Below, one piece after another: positions 17,232 through 25,157 of a stretch of DNA of 64,000 nt (position 1 is the first letter of the stretch; each line of letters starts with the position of its first letter). Made by a program: the position numbers and the translations under genes. Source of the stretch: Azospirillum brasilense (GTDB taxonomy: Bacteria; Pseudomonadota; Alphaproteobacteria; Azospirillales; Azospirillaceae); NCBI RefSeq assembly GCF_008365405.1, contig NZ_QOKV01000021.1, positions 57,097 through 121,096 of the forward strand, given 5' to 3'. The notes under the pieces were generated by a model. That model worked only from the letters and a program-made list of their open reading frames with translations. It was not told the origin of the DNA and ran no database searches.

Positions 17232-18278
17232 TTACACCTTGATTTCCTTGTTGAACCGCTCGATCCAGCCGGCGCGGTTCCGGTTGATCACTGACCAGTC
17301 GTGGAACACGAAGGACGCCTTCAGCTCCTCCTGGTCCTTGGCGATCATGCGGGCGATGTCGCCGTCCATCTGCACCTTGGAATTCGTCGGAATGACGTAG
17401 AAGGGCGCCTGCATCAGCTTGGTCTGGACCTCCGGCGCCATGGCGGATTCGATCAGCGCCGCCGCCAGCTTGGCGTTGGGCGAGTTCTTGGTGATGTGGG
17501 CGGTGGTCAGGAAGGCGATGGTGCCGGTCTTCGGCTTGGCGAACTCCACCGGCACGCCGCGGGCGCGCAGGATCTGGATGGCGTTGAAGTTGCCCGGGGA
17601 GATGTCGATCTGGCCCTGCTGGAACAGGGTGGCGAGCGCGCCGGGGTTTGGGGCCACGGCACCGAGGTTCGGCTGAAGCTCCTTGAGCGCGGCGAAGGCC
17701 GGCTCGATGTCGTTCTCGCTGCCGCCGCGGGTCTTCGCCAGCTCGACCATGAAGGCGGTGCCGAGCGTCGAGTTCATGTTGGTGATGCCGACACGGCCCT
17801 TGTATTCGGGCTTCCACAGGTCGTCCCAGCTCGTCGGCGGGGTCTTGACCTTCTCCGGGTTGTAGGTGATGCCGACCGCCTGGAAGAAGATGCCCGGCCC
17901 TTCGGGCAACTGGGCCACCGGCAGCAGGTCCTGGTAGTTCTTGCTGTCCGCGACGGGGAAGGGGGCGGCTAGGTCCTGGCCGATCACCGACAAGCGCGGG
18001 CCAGGGTCCATCAGCATCACGTCGATCGGCGGGTTCGCCTTGGCGGCGGACACCTTGGCGATCATGTCCACCGACAGCATCGGGTCCAGCGCGATGTCGG
18101 CGTTGCCCGTGGCCTTGCGGAAATGCGGGACGATCACGTCGCGGTGGGCTTCCTCCCAGCTTCCGGTGAAGGTGGCGAACACCAGCTTGCGCGCCTGCGC
18201 CCAGCTCATGCCGGGGAACAGGGACATGGCGCCGAGCGTGAGGCCGGCGGCGAGGATCTGGCGGCGGTCGAGGGTCAT
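17232..18278 (-). CDS. ABC transporter substrate-binding protein (PotD/spermidine-putrescine type)
   Basis: This 348-residue exported protein starts at 18278 (GGAG nine bases upstream). The leader 'MTLDRRQILAAGLTLGAM...SWAQA' has a twin Arg and an Ala-x-Ala-like cleavage site near residue 28, so either Tat or Sec export is possible. The mature part is a two-lobed type II periplasmic binding protein ('VFATFTGSWEEAHRDVIVPHF', 'GITYNPEKV', 'TSWDDLWKPEYKGRVGI', 'FYVIPTNSKVQMD'). This pattern matches spermidine/putrescine and related binding proteins. It lies between the ATPase and permease genes. Confidence 0.85.
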   Translation of the reverse strand: MTLDRRQILAAGLTLGAMSLFPGMSWAQARKLVFATFTGSWEEAHRDVIVPHFRKATGNADIALDPMLSVDMIAKVSAAKANPPIDVMLMDPGPRLSVIGQDLAAPFPVADSKNYQDLLPVAQLPEGPGIFFQAVGITYNPEKVKTPPTSWDDLWKPEYKGRVGITNMNSTLGTAFMVELAKTRGGSENDIEPAFAALKELQPNLGAVAPNPGALATLFQQGQIDISPGNFNAIQILRARGVPVEFAKPKTGTIAFLTTAHITKNSPNAKLAAALIESAMAPEVQTKLMQAPFYVIPTNSKVQMDGDIARMIAKDQEELKASFVFHDWSVINRNRAGWIERFNKEIKV

Positions 18279-18354
18279 CGGCGGACACTCCAGGGGGAGG
18301 GGTGGGGAGAGGACTTGGGCTTGCGCGCATAGGCGCTGACGTCGGCAGCTTCTG

Positions 18355-18455
18355 CCCCCTCCCCGACCCTCCCCCGCTTTGCGGGAGAGGGGGCTTTTCC
18401 GTGGGACGGCGGCAGTTCCCTCCACCTCGAAGAGGGGGAGGGTTAGGGAGGGGGC
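18355..18455. repeat. Dispersed GC-rich palindromic repeat (copy 2)
   Basis: Two C-rich/G-rich arms ('CCCTCCCCGACCCTCCCCCGC' family on the left, 'GGGGGAGGGTTAGGGAGGGGG' family on the right) enclose an inner CCCCCGC...GCGGG hairpin. It lies between the ATPase and binding-protein genes and may attenuate or stabilise the operon mRNA. Confidence 0.7.
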
Positions 18456-18459
18456 AGGA

Positions 18460-19632
18460 TCATCGACTGTCGGCGCCCGCCGGAACGGCGAAGGCGCGGC
18501 AGGTCTGGGGGGAGACGGGTTGCAGCCGGACCGGCGTGCCGGGGGTGCGCAGAGCGGCGCCGGCCACGCGCGGCTCGGTCACCTTCACCTGCCCGCCGTC
18601 GGCGGTGCGCACCTCGTAGACGACCACGGGGCCGAGCGGCAGGGCGAGTTCGACGGTGCCAGCGATCTGCTGGGGCGTCGCCTCGGTGGCGAGCCGCAGG
18701 TTCTCCGGGCGCACGCAGAGGATGGCGGGATCACCGGCGGCCAGCGCGGCATCCGGGGTGACGGCGGAGAGCACGGTGCCGGCCTCCAGCGCCACCTCGG
18801 CGACGCTGCCGGAGGCGCGGACGACGCGGCCCCGCAACTGGTTGGCGCTGCCGACGAAGCCGTTGACGAACAGGGTGCCGGGACGGTCGTAGACGTCTTC
18901 CGGCGTGCCGAACTGCTCCAGCTTGCCCCGGCTCAGCACGGCGATGCGGTCGGCCATGCTCAGCGCCTCCTCCTGGTCGTGGGTGACCATGATGGTGGTG
19001 ATGCCGAAGCGGCGCTGGAGCTGCTTGATCTCGATCTGCATGTCCAGCCGCAGATTCTTGTCGAGCGCCGCAAAGGGCTCGTCGAGCAGCAGGATGCTCG
19101 GCTGGATCGCCAGGGCGCGGGCCAGCGCCACGCGCTGCTGCTGCCCGCCGGACAGCTGCTTGGGGAAACGGTCGCGCATGGCGTCCAGCTTCACCAGACC
19201 GAGCATGGCCTCCACCCGCGCCCGCACGGCGTCGCGGGCGGCCCCCCGCGCCTCAAGCCCGTAGGCGACGTTCTGCGCCACGGTCATGTGCGGGAACAGC
19301 GCGTAGTTCTGGAAGACGATGCCGACGCCGCGCCCGGCGGGCGGCAGGCTGTCGACCACCCGGTCGCCGATGACGACGCGGCCCAGCGTCTGCGCCTGGA
19401 AACCGGCGAGAATGCGCAGCAGCGTGGTCTTGCCGCAACCGGAGGGCCCCAGCAGGGCCACCAGCTCGCCCGCCTTTATCTCCAGCGTCACGTTGTCCAC
19501 GGCGGTGGAGGCGTCGAAACGGTGGGTGATGCCGTCCAGCGTCACCGCGACGCCCGCCGGTGTTGCGGGAGCCTCCGCGGCGGGCTGCGGGAACGGGTGG
19601 CGGTGCGAACGGGCGGATTGGAGTGCGGCCAT
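18460..19632 (-). CDS. ABC transporter ATP-binding protein (PotA type)
   Basis: This 390-residue ATPase starts at 19632 (AGGA eight bases upstream). Walker A is 'GPSGCGKTT', the Q-loop is 'FQNYALFPHMTV', the signature is 'LSGGQQQR', Walker B is 'ILLLDEP' and the H-loop is 'VTHDQEEA'. A C-terminal ~120-residue TOBE domain follows, as in PotA/FbpC/MalK-type ATPases that drive uptake. An N-terminal extension of about 30 residues (Pro/Ala-rich) precedes the core. It is the first gene of the four-gene leftward operon. Confidence 0.88.
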   Translation of the reverse strand: MAALQSARSHRHPFPQPAAEAPATPAGVAVTLDGITHRFDASTAVDNVTLEIKAGELVALLGPSGCGKTTLLRILAGFQAQTLGRVVIGDRVVDSLPPAGRGVGIVFQNYALFPHMTVAQNVAYGLEARGAARDAVRARVEAMLGLVKLDAMRDRFPKQLSGGQQQRVALARALAIQPSILLLDEPFAALDKNLRLDMQIEIKQLQRRFGITTIMVTHDQEEALSMADRIAVLSRGKLEQFGTPEDVYDRPGTLFVNGFVGSANQLRGRVVRASGSVAEVALEAGTVLSAVTPDAALAAGDPAILCVRPENLRLATEATPQQIAGTVELALPLGPVVVYEVRTADGGQVKVTEPRVAGAALRTPGTPVRLQPVSPQTCRAFAVPAGADSR

Positions 19633-19857
19633 GGGGCGTGTCCTGGTAGGGCGCACCGGCGGGGACCCCGGTGGCGCGTCACAGGACAGAGGGAGAGCAA
19701 CCCGCGTGCCAATCCCATGGGTTCGAGGACGATCCGGCCCCGCACCCCCGCATACTCTGGTGTTCACCCCAAGGTCATCGTTCGGGCGCGGCGCTAAGCT
19801 GGGCAGACTGCCCGCCGAATGTGCCTAAAATTTCAGCTGCGCCTTGGCCCGCTTTCT

Positions 19858-20592
19858 TCAGTCGGCCCAGCGCGGCGGCGGCAGGGAGCGGAACGCCTCG
19901 CGGAGTGCCTGGGACCAGCCGTCGCTGATCTCCTTGAAGCAGGGATCGTCCTCGCCGATCCGCCGCCGCGTCTCCAGCTTCAGGGAATCGCGACGGTAGG
20001 CGATCAGGTCGAGCGGCAGTCCCACCGTCAGGTTGGAGCGCAGCGTGCTGTCCATGGAAATCAACACCAGCTTCATCCCTTCCTCGATCGGCGTGTTGTG
20101 ATTCAGCGCCCGGTCGAGAATCGGTTTGCCATACTTGTGCTCGCCGATCTGGAAGAAGGCGTTGTCGGCGGTCGCCTCGATGAAATTGCCGGCGGCGTAG
20201 ACATGGAACAGCCGCACCCGGTCCCCGCGGATCTGGCCGCCCAGGATGATGGACAGGTCGAAATCCACCCGCTGCTCCTTCAGAGCGTGCCCGTCCCGTT
20301 TCCACACCTGACGGACGGCGGCGCCGACGAGCTGGGCGGCCTGGAACATGCTGTTCACACTGGAGATGGTGCGGATCTCGCCGTCCAGTTCCACCCCTTC
20401 CTGGATCAGCGCGATCACCGACTGGGTCAGCGACAGGTTGCCGGCGGTCATCAGGGCGATCATGCGGTCGCCCGGCTCTTCAAAGACGTGCATCTTGCTG
20501 AAGATGGAGATGTGGTCCACCCCCGCGTTGGTGCGCGTGTCCGACAGCATCACCAAGCCGTCCTCCAGATACAGGGCGACGCAGTAGGTCAT
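19858..20592 (-). CDS. Anbu-type proteasome-like peptidase
   Basis: The 244 residues begin 'MTYCVALYLEDGLVMLSDTRTNAGVDHISIF', which is the Anbu (ancestral beta subunit) signature. Thr2 would become the N-terminal nucleophile after Met removal. 'LSIILGGQIRGDRVRLFHVYAAGNFIEA', 'FFQIGEHKYGKPILDRAL' and 'SMDSTLRSNLTVGLPLDL' are also typical. Anbu forms a self-assembled ring/helical Ntn-hydrolase. It usually sits with a transglutaminase-like protein, an alpha-E protein and an ATP-grasp ligase, and none of these is adjacent here. The start at 20592 follows GGAGGAGAGAGGA. A terminator lies about 50 bases upstream. Confidence 0.88.
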   Translation of the reverse strand: MTYCVALYLEDGLVMLSDTRTNAGVDHISIFSKMHVFEEPGDRMIALMTAGNLSLTQSVIALIQEGVELDGEIRTISSVNSMFQAAQLVGAAVRQVWKRDGHALKEQRVDFDLSIILGGQIRGDRVRLFHVYAAGNFIEATADNAFFQIGEHKYGKPILDRALNHNTPIEEGMKLVLISMDSTLRSNLTVGLPLDLIAYRRDSLKLETRRRIGEDDPCFKEISDGWSQALREAFRSLPPPRWAD

Positions 20593-20641
20593 GGTCCGTC
20601 CTCTCTCCTCCCAGCGGAAGCCGGACCGTCCACACGAAAAA

Positions 20642-20663
20642 GGGGCGGCCGGTCGGCCGCCCC
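20642..20663 (-). terminator. Intrinsic terminator upstream of the Anbu gene
   Basis: A perfect 10-bp stem (20642-20651 with 20654-20663) has a minimal GT centre and is followed on the minus strand by TTTTT. It would end transcripts of the small hydrophilic gene at 20910 and leaves only ~49 bases for an Anbu promoter, so partial read-through is possible. Confidence 0.75.
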
Positions 20664-20742
20664 AGTGTATGCCGAAAAAACCGGCACGCCGCAAACCCGC
20701 CGCAGGGGCGGGACATCATGTCCCGCCTCCCGCGATGCGCGG

Positions 20743-20910
20743 TCAGCGCTGCTGCCCGCCCTTCTCGTCCCGGTCGCGGTCCATGTCCTGCTGCTGCCGG
20801 TTCGCCTGGTCCTGCCCCTGCTGCCGGTTCTTCGGATTGTCCTGGGTCTGCTGCCCCTGCTTCCGCTCGTCCTGGCTGCCCATCTGGTTCGGGTTCCGTT
20901 CGTCGGCCAT
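20743..20910 (-). CDS. Small hydrophilic, Gln/Asp/Arg-rich protein (55 residues)
   Basis: GGAGGA lies six bases before the ATG at 20910. The sequence is entirely polar ('MADERNPNQMGSQDERKQ', 'QQQDMDRDRDEKGGQQR') with no hydrophobic core, and is probably intrinsically disordered. Such small hydrophilins are often induced by desiccation or osmotic stress, but that role is inferred only from composition. It is followed by a strong terminator. Confidence 0.6.
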   Translation of the reverse strand: MADERNPNQMGSQDERKQGQQTQDNPKNRQQGQDQANRQQQDMDRDRDEKGGQQR

Positions 20911-21378
20911 GGTGCTTCCTCCGCGTTGTCGGTTCCGATGCCCGGCGGGCATGACTGAACCAAGGCGGCGATGGTACGCGCTGCAATCGGCCCGGCCCTA
21001 CAATGGCAGGCGGTCATGTTCCGATTCGCTTGGAACTTATGGGCTCCAGCGCAAGGTCATAGGCGAAAAAACATACTCCTCCGGCCGCTGTGCCCATTGA
21101 CATCATGCGGGTACGTATGGTCTATCTTTCGTAGCGCTGCGAACAGCGTCAGGCCGGAGTCTAGGGAGGACTCGGTAGTCCGTGAAAGCAAGGGGCGCGC
21201 CGCATAAAAACAAAGGCGCGCACACAATGCGACACGCTGCATGCCTCAAGCCCCAGCACCCCCGCAGGGCTTTGACGGCGGCAGCGTGTTTCACTTTCAG
21301 GACCTTGCTTCACCACCAGACATTGCAATCCATTGCCGCGCCGCACACAGCGCCGATGGCGCGTTCCGGGCAAAGAAA

Positions 21379-21407
21379 AAGGCCGCCAGGATTGCTCCGG
21401 CGGCCTT
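21379..21407 (-). terminator. Intrinsic terminator downstream of the GntR gene
   Basis: A 9-bp stem (AAGGCCGCC/GGCGGCCTT) with an 11-base loop is followed on the minus strand by TTTTTCTTTG. It lies about 90 bases past the GntR stop codon. Confidence 0.8.
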
Positions 21408-21445
21408 GAGTCTAGGGAGGAAACGCCCGAAAAGGCGTCAGTGAA
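21379..21445 (-). ncRNA. Candidate anti-Shine-Dalgarno sRNA or GntR 3' UTR
   Basis: Read on the minus strand, a hairpin (ACGCC-TTTTCG-GGCGT) is followed by an unpaired CCTCCCTAGACTC and then by a terminator. This hairpin / CCUCCC / terminator order resembles alphaproteobacterial CcsR/cuckoo-type sRNAs. It lies just past the stop codon of the GntR gene, so it could be a 3'-UTR-derived RNA. No promoter of its own is evident. Confidence 0.3.
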
Positions 21446-21493
21446 ACTAATATATTCCGCAGCGCAGCATAATTCAAGCCTTAATCGAACGAA

Positions 21494-22210
21494 TCAGTCT
21501 ACGTCCATCGGCGCGGCGCTGGCGACTGCCCCGCCCTCCTGAACCGCCGGCTGGCGCAGCGCCTGAATGACCGCCACCGCGGTACGGCGGCTGTGGTCGG
21601 CCAGCAGGGCGCCGGCCTCCTCGGCGTCGCGGCGGCGGAACGCCGCCATGAAGCCCTCATGCTCGTCCACCGACTCCTGCCAGCGGCCGGTGTCGTAGTT
21701 GGCGAGCGAGCGGGCGCGCAGGATCTTGGCGGCGAAGCCCGCGTAGGTCGCCTCCAGCGCCGGGTTGCGGGCCATGGCGACGATCTGGGCGTGGATCTGC
21801 CGGTTCGTCAGGAAGTAAGCCGCGCGCTCCCCCGCCTCGTGCTGGGTGACCAGCTGGTCGTGCATGCGGTCGAGCTTGGCGAACTCCGCGTCGGAGCCGT
21901 TGCGGCAGGCGAGCGTCCCGGCCAGCCGCTCCAGTGCGTCCATCACCTCGAAGATCGCGCCGATCTCGCCGGGGTCCACGGGGGCGACGATGGCCCCACG
22001 GTGCGGGCGAAGCTCCACCAGCCCTTCCGACGACAGGACCCTCAGCGCCTCGCGCAGCGGCGTGCGGGAGATTCCCAACTGCTCGCAGAGTTGCACCTCC
22101 GGGACGCGGACGCCGGGCGGCAGCTCCCCATCTAGGATCATCGCCCGCAGTTCCTCCACCGCGGAATGATGCAGCGTTGCGCGGCGGATCGGCCGGGCCG
22201 GCGCCTTCAT
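21494..22210 (-). CDS. GntR-family (FCD) transcriptional regulator
   Basis: This 238-residue regulator starts at the ATG at 22210 (AGGA about eight bases upstream); ATGs at 22228 and 22258 are possible but less convincing. The N-terminal winged helix reads 'RAMILDGELPPGVRVPEVQLCEQLGISRTPLREALRVLSSEGLVEL'. The C-terminal all-helical FCD ligand domain (about 95-220) has 'DALERLAGTLAC', 'NRQIHAQIVAMARNP' and 'EHEGFMAAFRRRDA', with metal-binding His residues. It is divergent from the uptake/hydantoinase operon, and a palindrome typical of this family lies between them. It is probably the repressor, with the operon's substrate or an intermediate as effector. Confidence 0.88.
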   Translation of the reverse strand: MKAPARPIRRATLHHSAVEELRAMILDGELPPGVRVPEVQLCEQLGISRTPLREALRVLSSEGLVELRPHRGAIVAPVDPGEIGAIFEVMDALERLAGTLACRNGSDAEFAKLDRMHDQLVTQHEAGERAAYFLTNRQIHAQIVAMARNPALEATYAGFAAKILRARSLANYDTGRWQESVDEHEGFMAAFRRRDAEEAGALLADHSRRTAVAVIQALRQPAVQEGGAVASAAPMDVD

Positions 22211-22383
22211 GGTCTTGATCCTGTCCATCCTGACCCACCACCCCCGAAAGTGCTGCATACTTGGGCATGCATACCGAAAAGATGCGTCGCGCCCAAAAAA
22301 CAGGCAAGTCCGCCTCCGCGCGGCCAGCCTCCTTCAATATGTCCTAAACGGCTGAAAACAGCCAATAAATTGACGATTATAAT

Positions 22384-22395
22384 ATTGTATACAAT
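22384..22395. promoter_or_regulatory. Candidate GntR/FCD operator (ATTGTATACAAT)
   Basis: This perfect 12-bp palindrome has the TTGTATACAA core seen for several FCD-type GntR regulators. It directly abuts the sigma-54 -24 element, so a bound repressor would block polymerase. Confidence 0.65.
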
Positions 22396-22396
22396 T

Positions 22397-22411
22397 TGGC
22401 ACGGGCTTTGC
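22397..22411 (+). promoter_or_regulatory. Candidate sigma-54 (RpoN) promoter
   Basis: TGGCAC-N5-TTGC with the conserved GG (22398-22399) and GC (22410-22411) exactly 12 bases apart matches the -24/-12 consensus. The start would be near 22422, about 30 bases before the ATG at 22453. It indicates nitrogen-responsive (NtrC-type) activation of the operon. Confidence 0.7.
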
Positions 22412-22452
22412 GAAAGGAGGAGGGACGCAACCGCATCGGGAGCACCTCTTTC

Positions 22453-23466
22453 ATGACGTTCCGGTCCCTCACCCTGACGACCGTCACCGCCGCCTTCCTC
22501 GCCCTCTCCGCCGCCGCGACGGCGCAGGCCGCCGACGCGGAGAAGCTGAAGCTGGGCTTCGCCAAATGCGCCCATTGCCTGCCGATGGCGCTGACCCCGG
22601 AACTCGCCAAGGGCGTGGAGATCGAGGCGATCAACTTCAACTCCGGCAACGACGTGCTGACTGCGCTGGTGTCGAAGAGCATCGACATGGCCCAGGTCAC
22701 CTACCTGCATTACATCACGGCGCTCGATAAGGGCTTCGACGTGGTGGCGGTGTCTGGTCAGGTGAACGGTGGGTCGGAGATCGTCGTCGGCAAGGGCATC
22801 GCCCTGAAGGCCGATGATTGGGACGGGCTGAAAAAGCTGATCGCCGAGCGCAAGGAGAAGGGCGAGCCGCTGCGCGTCGCGGCGTCGCGCGGCAACGCGC
22901 AGGACATCCACATGCGCGGCGCCCTCCAGAAGCACGGCATCAACGTCAACAAGGACGTGCAGTTCATCAACATCCCGAACCCGTCCGATCACGCCGCCGC
23001 CCTCCAGCGCGGCGAGGTGGATGTGATCTGCACGGTGGAGCCCTTCGCCTCGCAGATCCGCCAGACCGGCGTCGGCACGCATTTCGCCATGCCCTATGAC
23101 CAGGCCGCCGGCAACCTGACCAACCTGATCGTCACCCGCTCCGACGTCATCAAGGACCATCCGAAGGCGGTCGAGGCCACCGTCGGCTCGGTCGTCGCCC
23201 TGGTGGACAAGCTGAAGTCCGACCAGACCGTGTGGGTGGACGTCATCAACAAATACACCGGCATGGACAAGGCCGTCGCTACCGAGGCGCTGAAGAACGC
23301 CTCTCCGGATTACGCTATCCACAAGGACAGCACGCTCGCCATCGCCACGATGATGCGTGAGCTCAAGTACATCTCCAACGACGTCACCGCCGCCGCGGAG
23401 AAGAACCTGGATTACACCTTCCTCGAAGCTGTGACCAAGAAGCCGAAGAGCGAGCTGGGCTTTTAA
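22453..23466 (+). CDS. ABC transporter substrate-binding protein (NitT/TauT type)
   Basis: This is a 337-residue exported protein with a Sec signal peptide ending near Ala26 ('AFLALSAAATAQAADA'). The mature part is a two-lobed SsuA/THI5-like binding protein. It captures a small nitrogen- or sulfur-containing compound for the adjacent permease and ATPase. A C-x2-C pair ('FAKCAHCLPMAL') sits at the expected ligand cleft near the N-terminus, which is uncommon and may mark a subfamily. The ribosome site GGGAG is about ten bases from the ATG. It is the first gene of a seven-gene operon behind the sigma-54 promoter. Confidence 0.85.
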   Translation: MTFRSLTLTTVTAAFLALSAAATAQAADAEKLKLGFAKCAHCLPMALTPELAKGVEIEAINFNSGNDVLTALVSKSIDMAQVTYLHYITALDKGFDVVAVSGQVNGGSEIVVGKGIALKADDWDGLKKLIAERKEKGEPLRVAASRGNAQDIHMRGALQKHGINVNKDVQFINIPNPSDHAAALQRGEVDVICTVEPFASQIRQTGVGTHFAMPYDQAAGNLTNLIVTRSDVIKDHPKAVEATVGSVVALVDKLKSDQTVWVDVINKYTGMDKAVATEALKNASPDYAIHKDSTLAIATMMRELKYISNDVTAAAEKNLDYTFLEAVTKKPKSELGF

Positions 23467-23493
23467 GAGCACTTTTCTCCACGAAGCCCAGTT

Positions 23494-23523
23494 CCCTCTC
23501 CCCTCTGGGGAGAGGGTTAGGGC
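23494..23523. repeat. Dispersed GC-rich palindromic repeat (copy 3, single arm)
   Basis: One arm, CCCTCTCCCC-TCT-GGGGAGAGGG followed by TTAGGGCG, lies between the binding-protein and permease genes. It lacks the opposing arm of the other copies. Confidence 0.7.
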
Positions 23524-23564
23524 GAAACCCACGAACATCTTCGACGGGATAGGGAAACCGGGCC

Positions 23565-24371
23565 ATGACGGCATTGTCGAAATCCTGGGAGCGCGCCGTC
23601 GTTCCTCTCTTCATCCTGGCCGCCTGGGAGGTGTTCTCCCGGTCCGGTTTCCTGCCGGCGGCGCTGCTGCCGGCCCCGTCGGTGGTTCTGCACACCTGGG
23701 GCGACTGGATCTTCGGCTTCGACGAGACCTCGCAGGGCAACACCGGCCGCTGGCTCGCCGACGCCCTGTCCAGCGCCACCCGCGTCGCCGCCGGCTACGG
23801 CATCGCGGTGGTCAGCGGCGTGCTGCTGGGCATCGCCATCGGCTGGTGGCGCTGGGTTGAGCGGACGGTGGAGCCGACGCTCCAGATGCTCCGCCCGGTG
23901 CCGCCGGTGTCGTGGATTCCGCTGGCGATCATCTGGTTCGGTATCGCCAACAAGCCGGCCATCTTCCTGGTCTTCCTCGGCGCCTTCTTCCCGATCCTGA
24001 TGAACACCATCCACGGGGTGAAGACCGCCGACCGCAACCTGATCCGCGCCGCCTCGATGATGGGCGCCACGGAGCAGCAACTGCTGCGCCACGTCGTGTT
24101 CCCGGCGGCCCTGCCCAGCATCTTCGCCGGCCTGCGCATCGGCATCGGCGCCGCCTGGATGCTCACCGTGACGGCGGAGATGGTCGCGGTGAAGAGCGGC
24201 CTCGGCTACGTGCTGTGGGACAGCTACTACTTCCTGCGCTACGACCTCGTGCTCGCGGCCATGGCCAGCATCGGCCTGCTCGGCTACGCGACCGACGCGC
24301 TTATCAAGGTCCTGATGTCCGCCGCGCTGCACTGGCAGCACGGCTCCACGCTCCAGAGCCGGGAGGGCTGA
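23565..24371 (+). CDS. ABC transporter permease (SsuC/TauC type)
   Basis: This 268-residue inner-membrane permease has about six helices. The EAA loop is 'AASMMGATEQQLLRHVVFPAALPSIFAGLRIG', and the cytoplasmic motif is 'PVSWIPLAIIWFG'. Both are characteristic of nitrate/sulfonate/taurine/pyrimidine-precursor importers. The ribosome site is weak, so translation may depend on the upstream gene. Confidence 0.87.
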   Translation: MTALSKSWERAVVPLFILAAWEVFSRSGFLPAALLPAPSVVLHTWGDWIFGFDETSQGNTGRWLADALSSATRVAAGYGIAVVSGVLLGIAIGWWRWVERTVEPTLQMLRPVPPVSWIPLAIIWFGIANKPAIFLVFLGAFFPILMNTIHGVKTADRNLIRAASMMGATEQQLLRHVVFPAALPSIFAGLRIGIGAAWMLTVTAEMVAVKSGLGYVLWDSYYFLRYDLVLAAMASIGLLGYATDALIKVLMSAALHWQHGSTLQSREG

Positions 24372-24374
24372 GCG

Positions 24375-25157
24375 ATGGCTTCCATCGAGCTTCAGAACAT
24401 CACCAAGATCTTCCGCGACGCCAAGCGCAAGCGCGACCTGCTGGCCATCGACGACGTCAGCCTGTCGGTGGAAAAGAACGAGTTCCTCTGCCTGCTCGGC
24501 TCGTCGGGCTGCGGCAAGTCCACCCTGCTGAACATGATCGCCGGTTTCGAGAAGCCGACCGAAGGCAGCGTGACGGTCGGCGGCAAGCCGGTGAATGGGC
24601 CGGGCGCCGACCGCGGCATGGTCTTCCAGCAGGCCAACCTGATGCCCTGGCTGCCGGTGTGGGAGAACGTCGCCTTCCACCTGCGCCTGAAGGGCTGGCG
24701 CAAGGCCGACCGGCGCGACGCCGCCCAGGAATACATCGACATGGTCGGCCTGCGCGGCTTCGAGAACCATTTCCCGGCGGAGTTGTCGGGCGGCATGAGC
24801 CAGCGCGTCGGCATTGCCCGCGCCCTGCTGCTGAACCCGCAGGTCATCCTGATGGACGAGCCCTTCGCCGCGCTCGACGCCCAGACCAAGATGGACATGC
24901 AGGAGGAGCTGGTCGCCATCTGGCAGAAGCAGCGCTGCACCGTCGTCTTCGTCACCCACAGCGTGGACGAGGCGCTGGTGCTGGGCACCCGCGTCGCCGT
25001 GATGACCAGCCGTCCGGGCCGCATCCGCGAGCTGATCGCGCTCGACCTGCCGCGCCCGCGCGACACCACCGGCCCGCGCTTCAACGACCACAAGCGCCAC
25101 ATCCTCAACCTGATCCGCGAGGAGGGCATGCAGCAACGGCAGGCCGCCGTCGCTTGA
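24375..25157 (+). CDS. ABC transporter ATP-binding protein (SsuB/TauB type)
   Basis: The 260 residues include Walker A 'GSSGCGKST', Q-loop 'FQQANLMPWLPV', signature 'LSGGMSQR', Walker B 'VILMDEP' and H-loop 'VTHSVDEAL'. The start lies three bases after the permease stop, with GGGAGGG as ribosome site. It energises the NitT/TauT-type importer encoded just upstream. The stop codon overlaps the next gene's TTG start. Confidence 0.9.
   Translation: MASIELQNITKIFRDAKRKRDLLAIDDVSLSVEKNEFLCLLGSSGCGKSTLLNMIAGFEKPTEGSVTVGGKPVNGPGADRGMVFQQANLMPWLPVWENVAFHLRLKGWRKADRRDAAQEYIDMVGLRGFENHFPAELSGGMSQRVGIARALLLNPQVILMDEPFAALDAQTKMDMQEELVAIWQKQRCTVVFVTHSVDEALVLGTRVAVMTSRPGRIRELIALDLPRPRDTTGPRFNDHKRHILNLIREEGMQQRQAAVA

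Larger units (their letters stand above)
20911..21493. other. Long gene-free region with structured RNA candidates
   Basis: No convincing coding frame is seen in 583 bases. The region contains a 14-base direct repeat (GAGTCTAGGGAGGA) at 21157-21170 and 21408-21421. It also holds hairpins CGCTG-CGAA-CAGCG near 21140 and GCGCGCC/GGCGCGC near 21195-21220, a TTGACA hexamer at 21097-21102, and a terminator at 21379-21407. The A+T content is higher than in the flanks. Confidence 0.5.
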
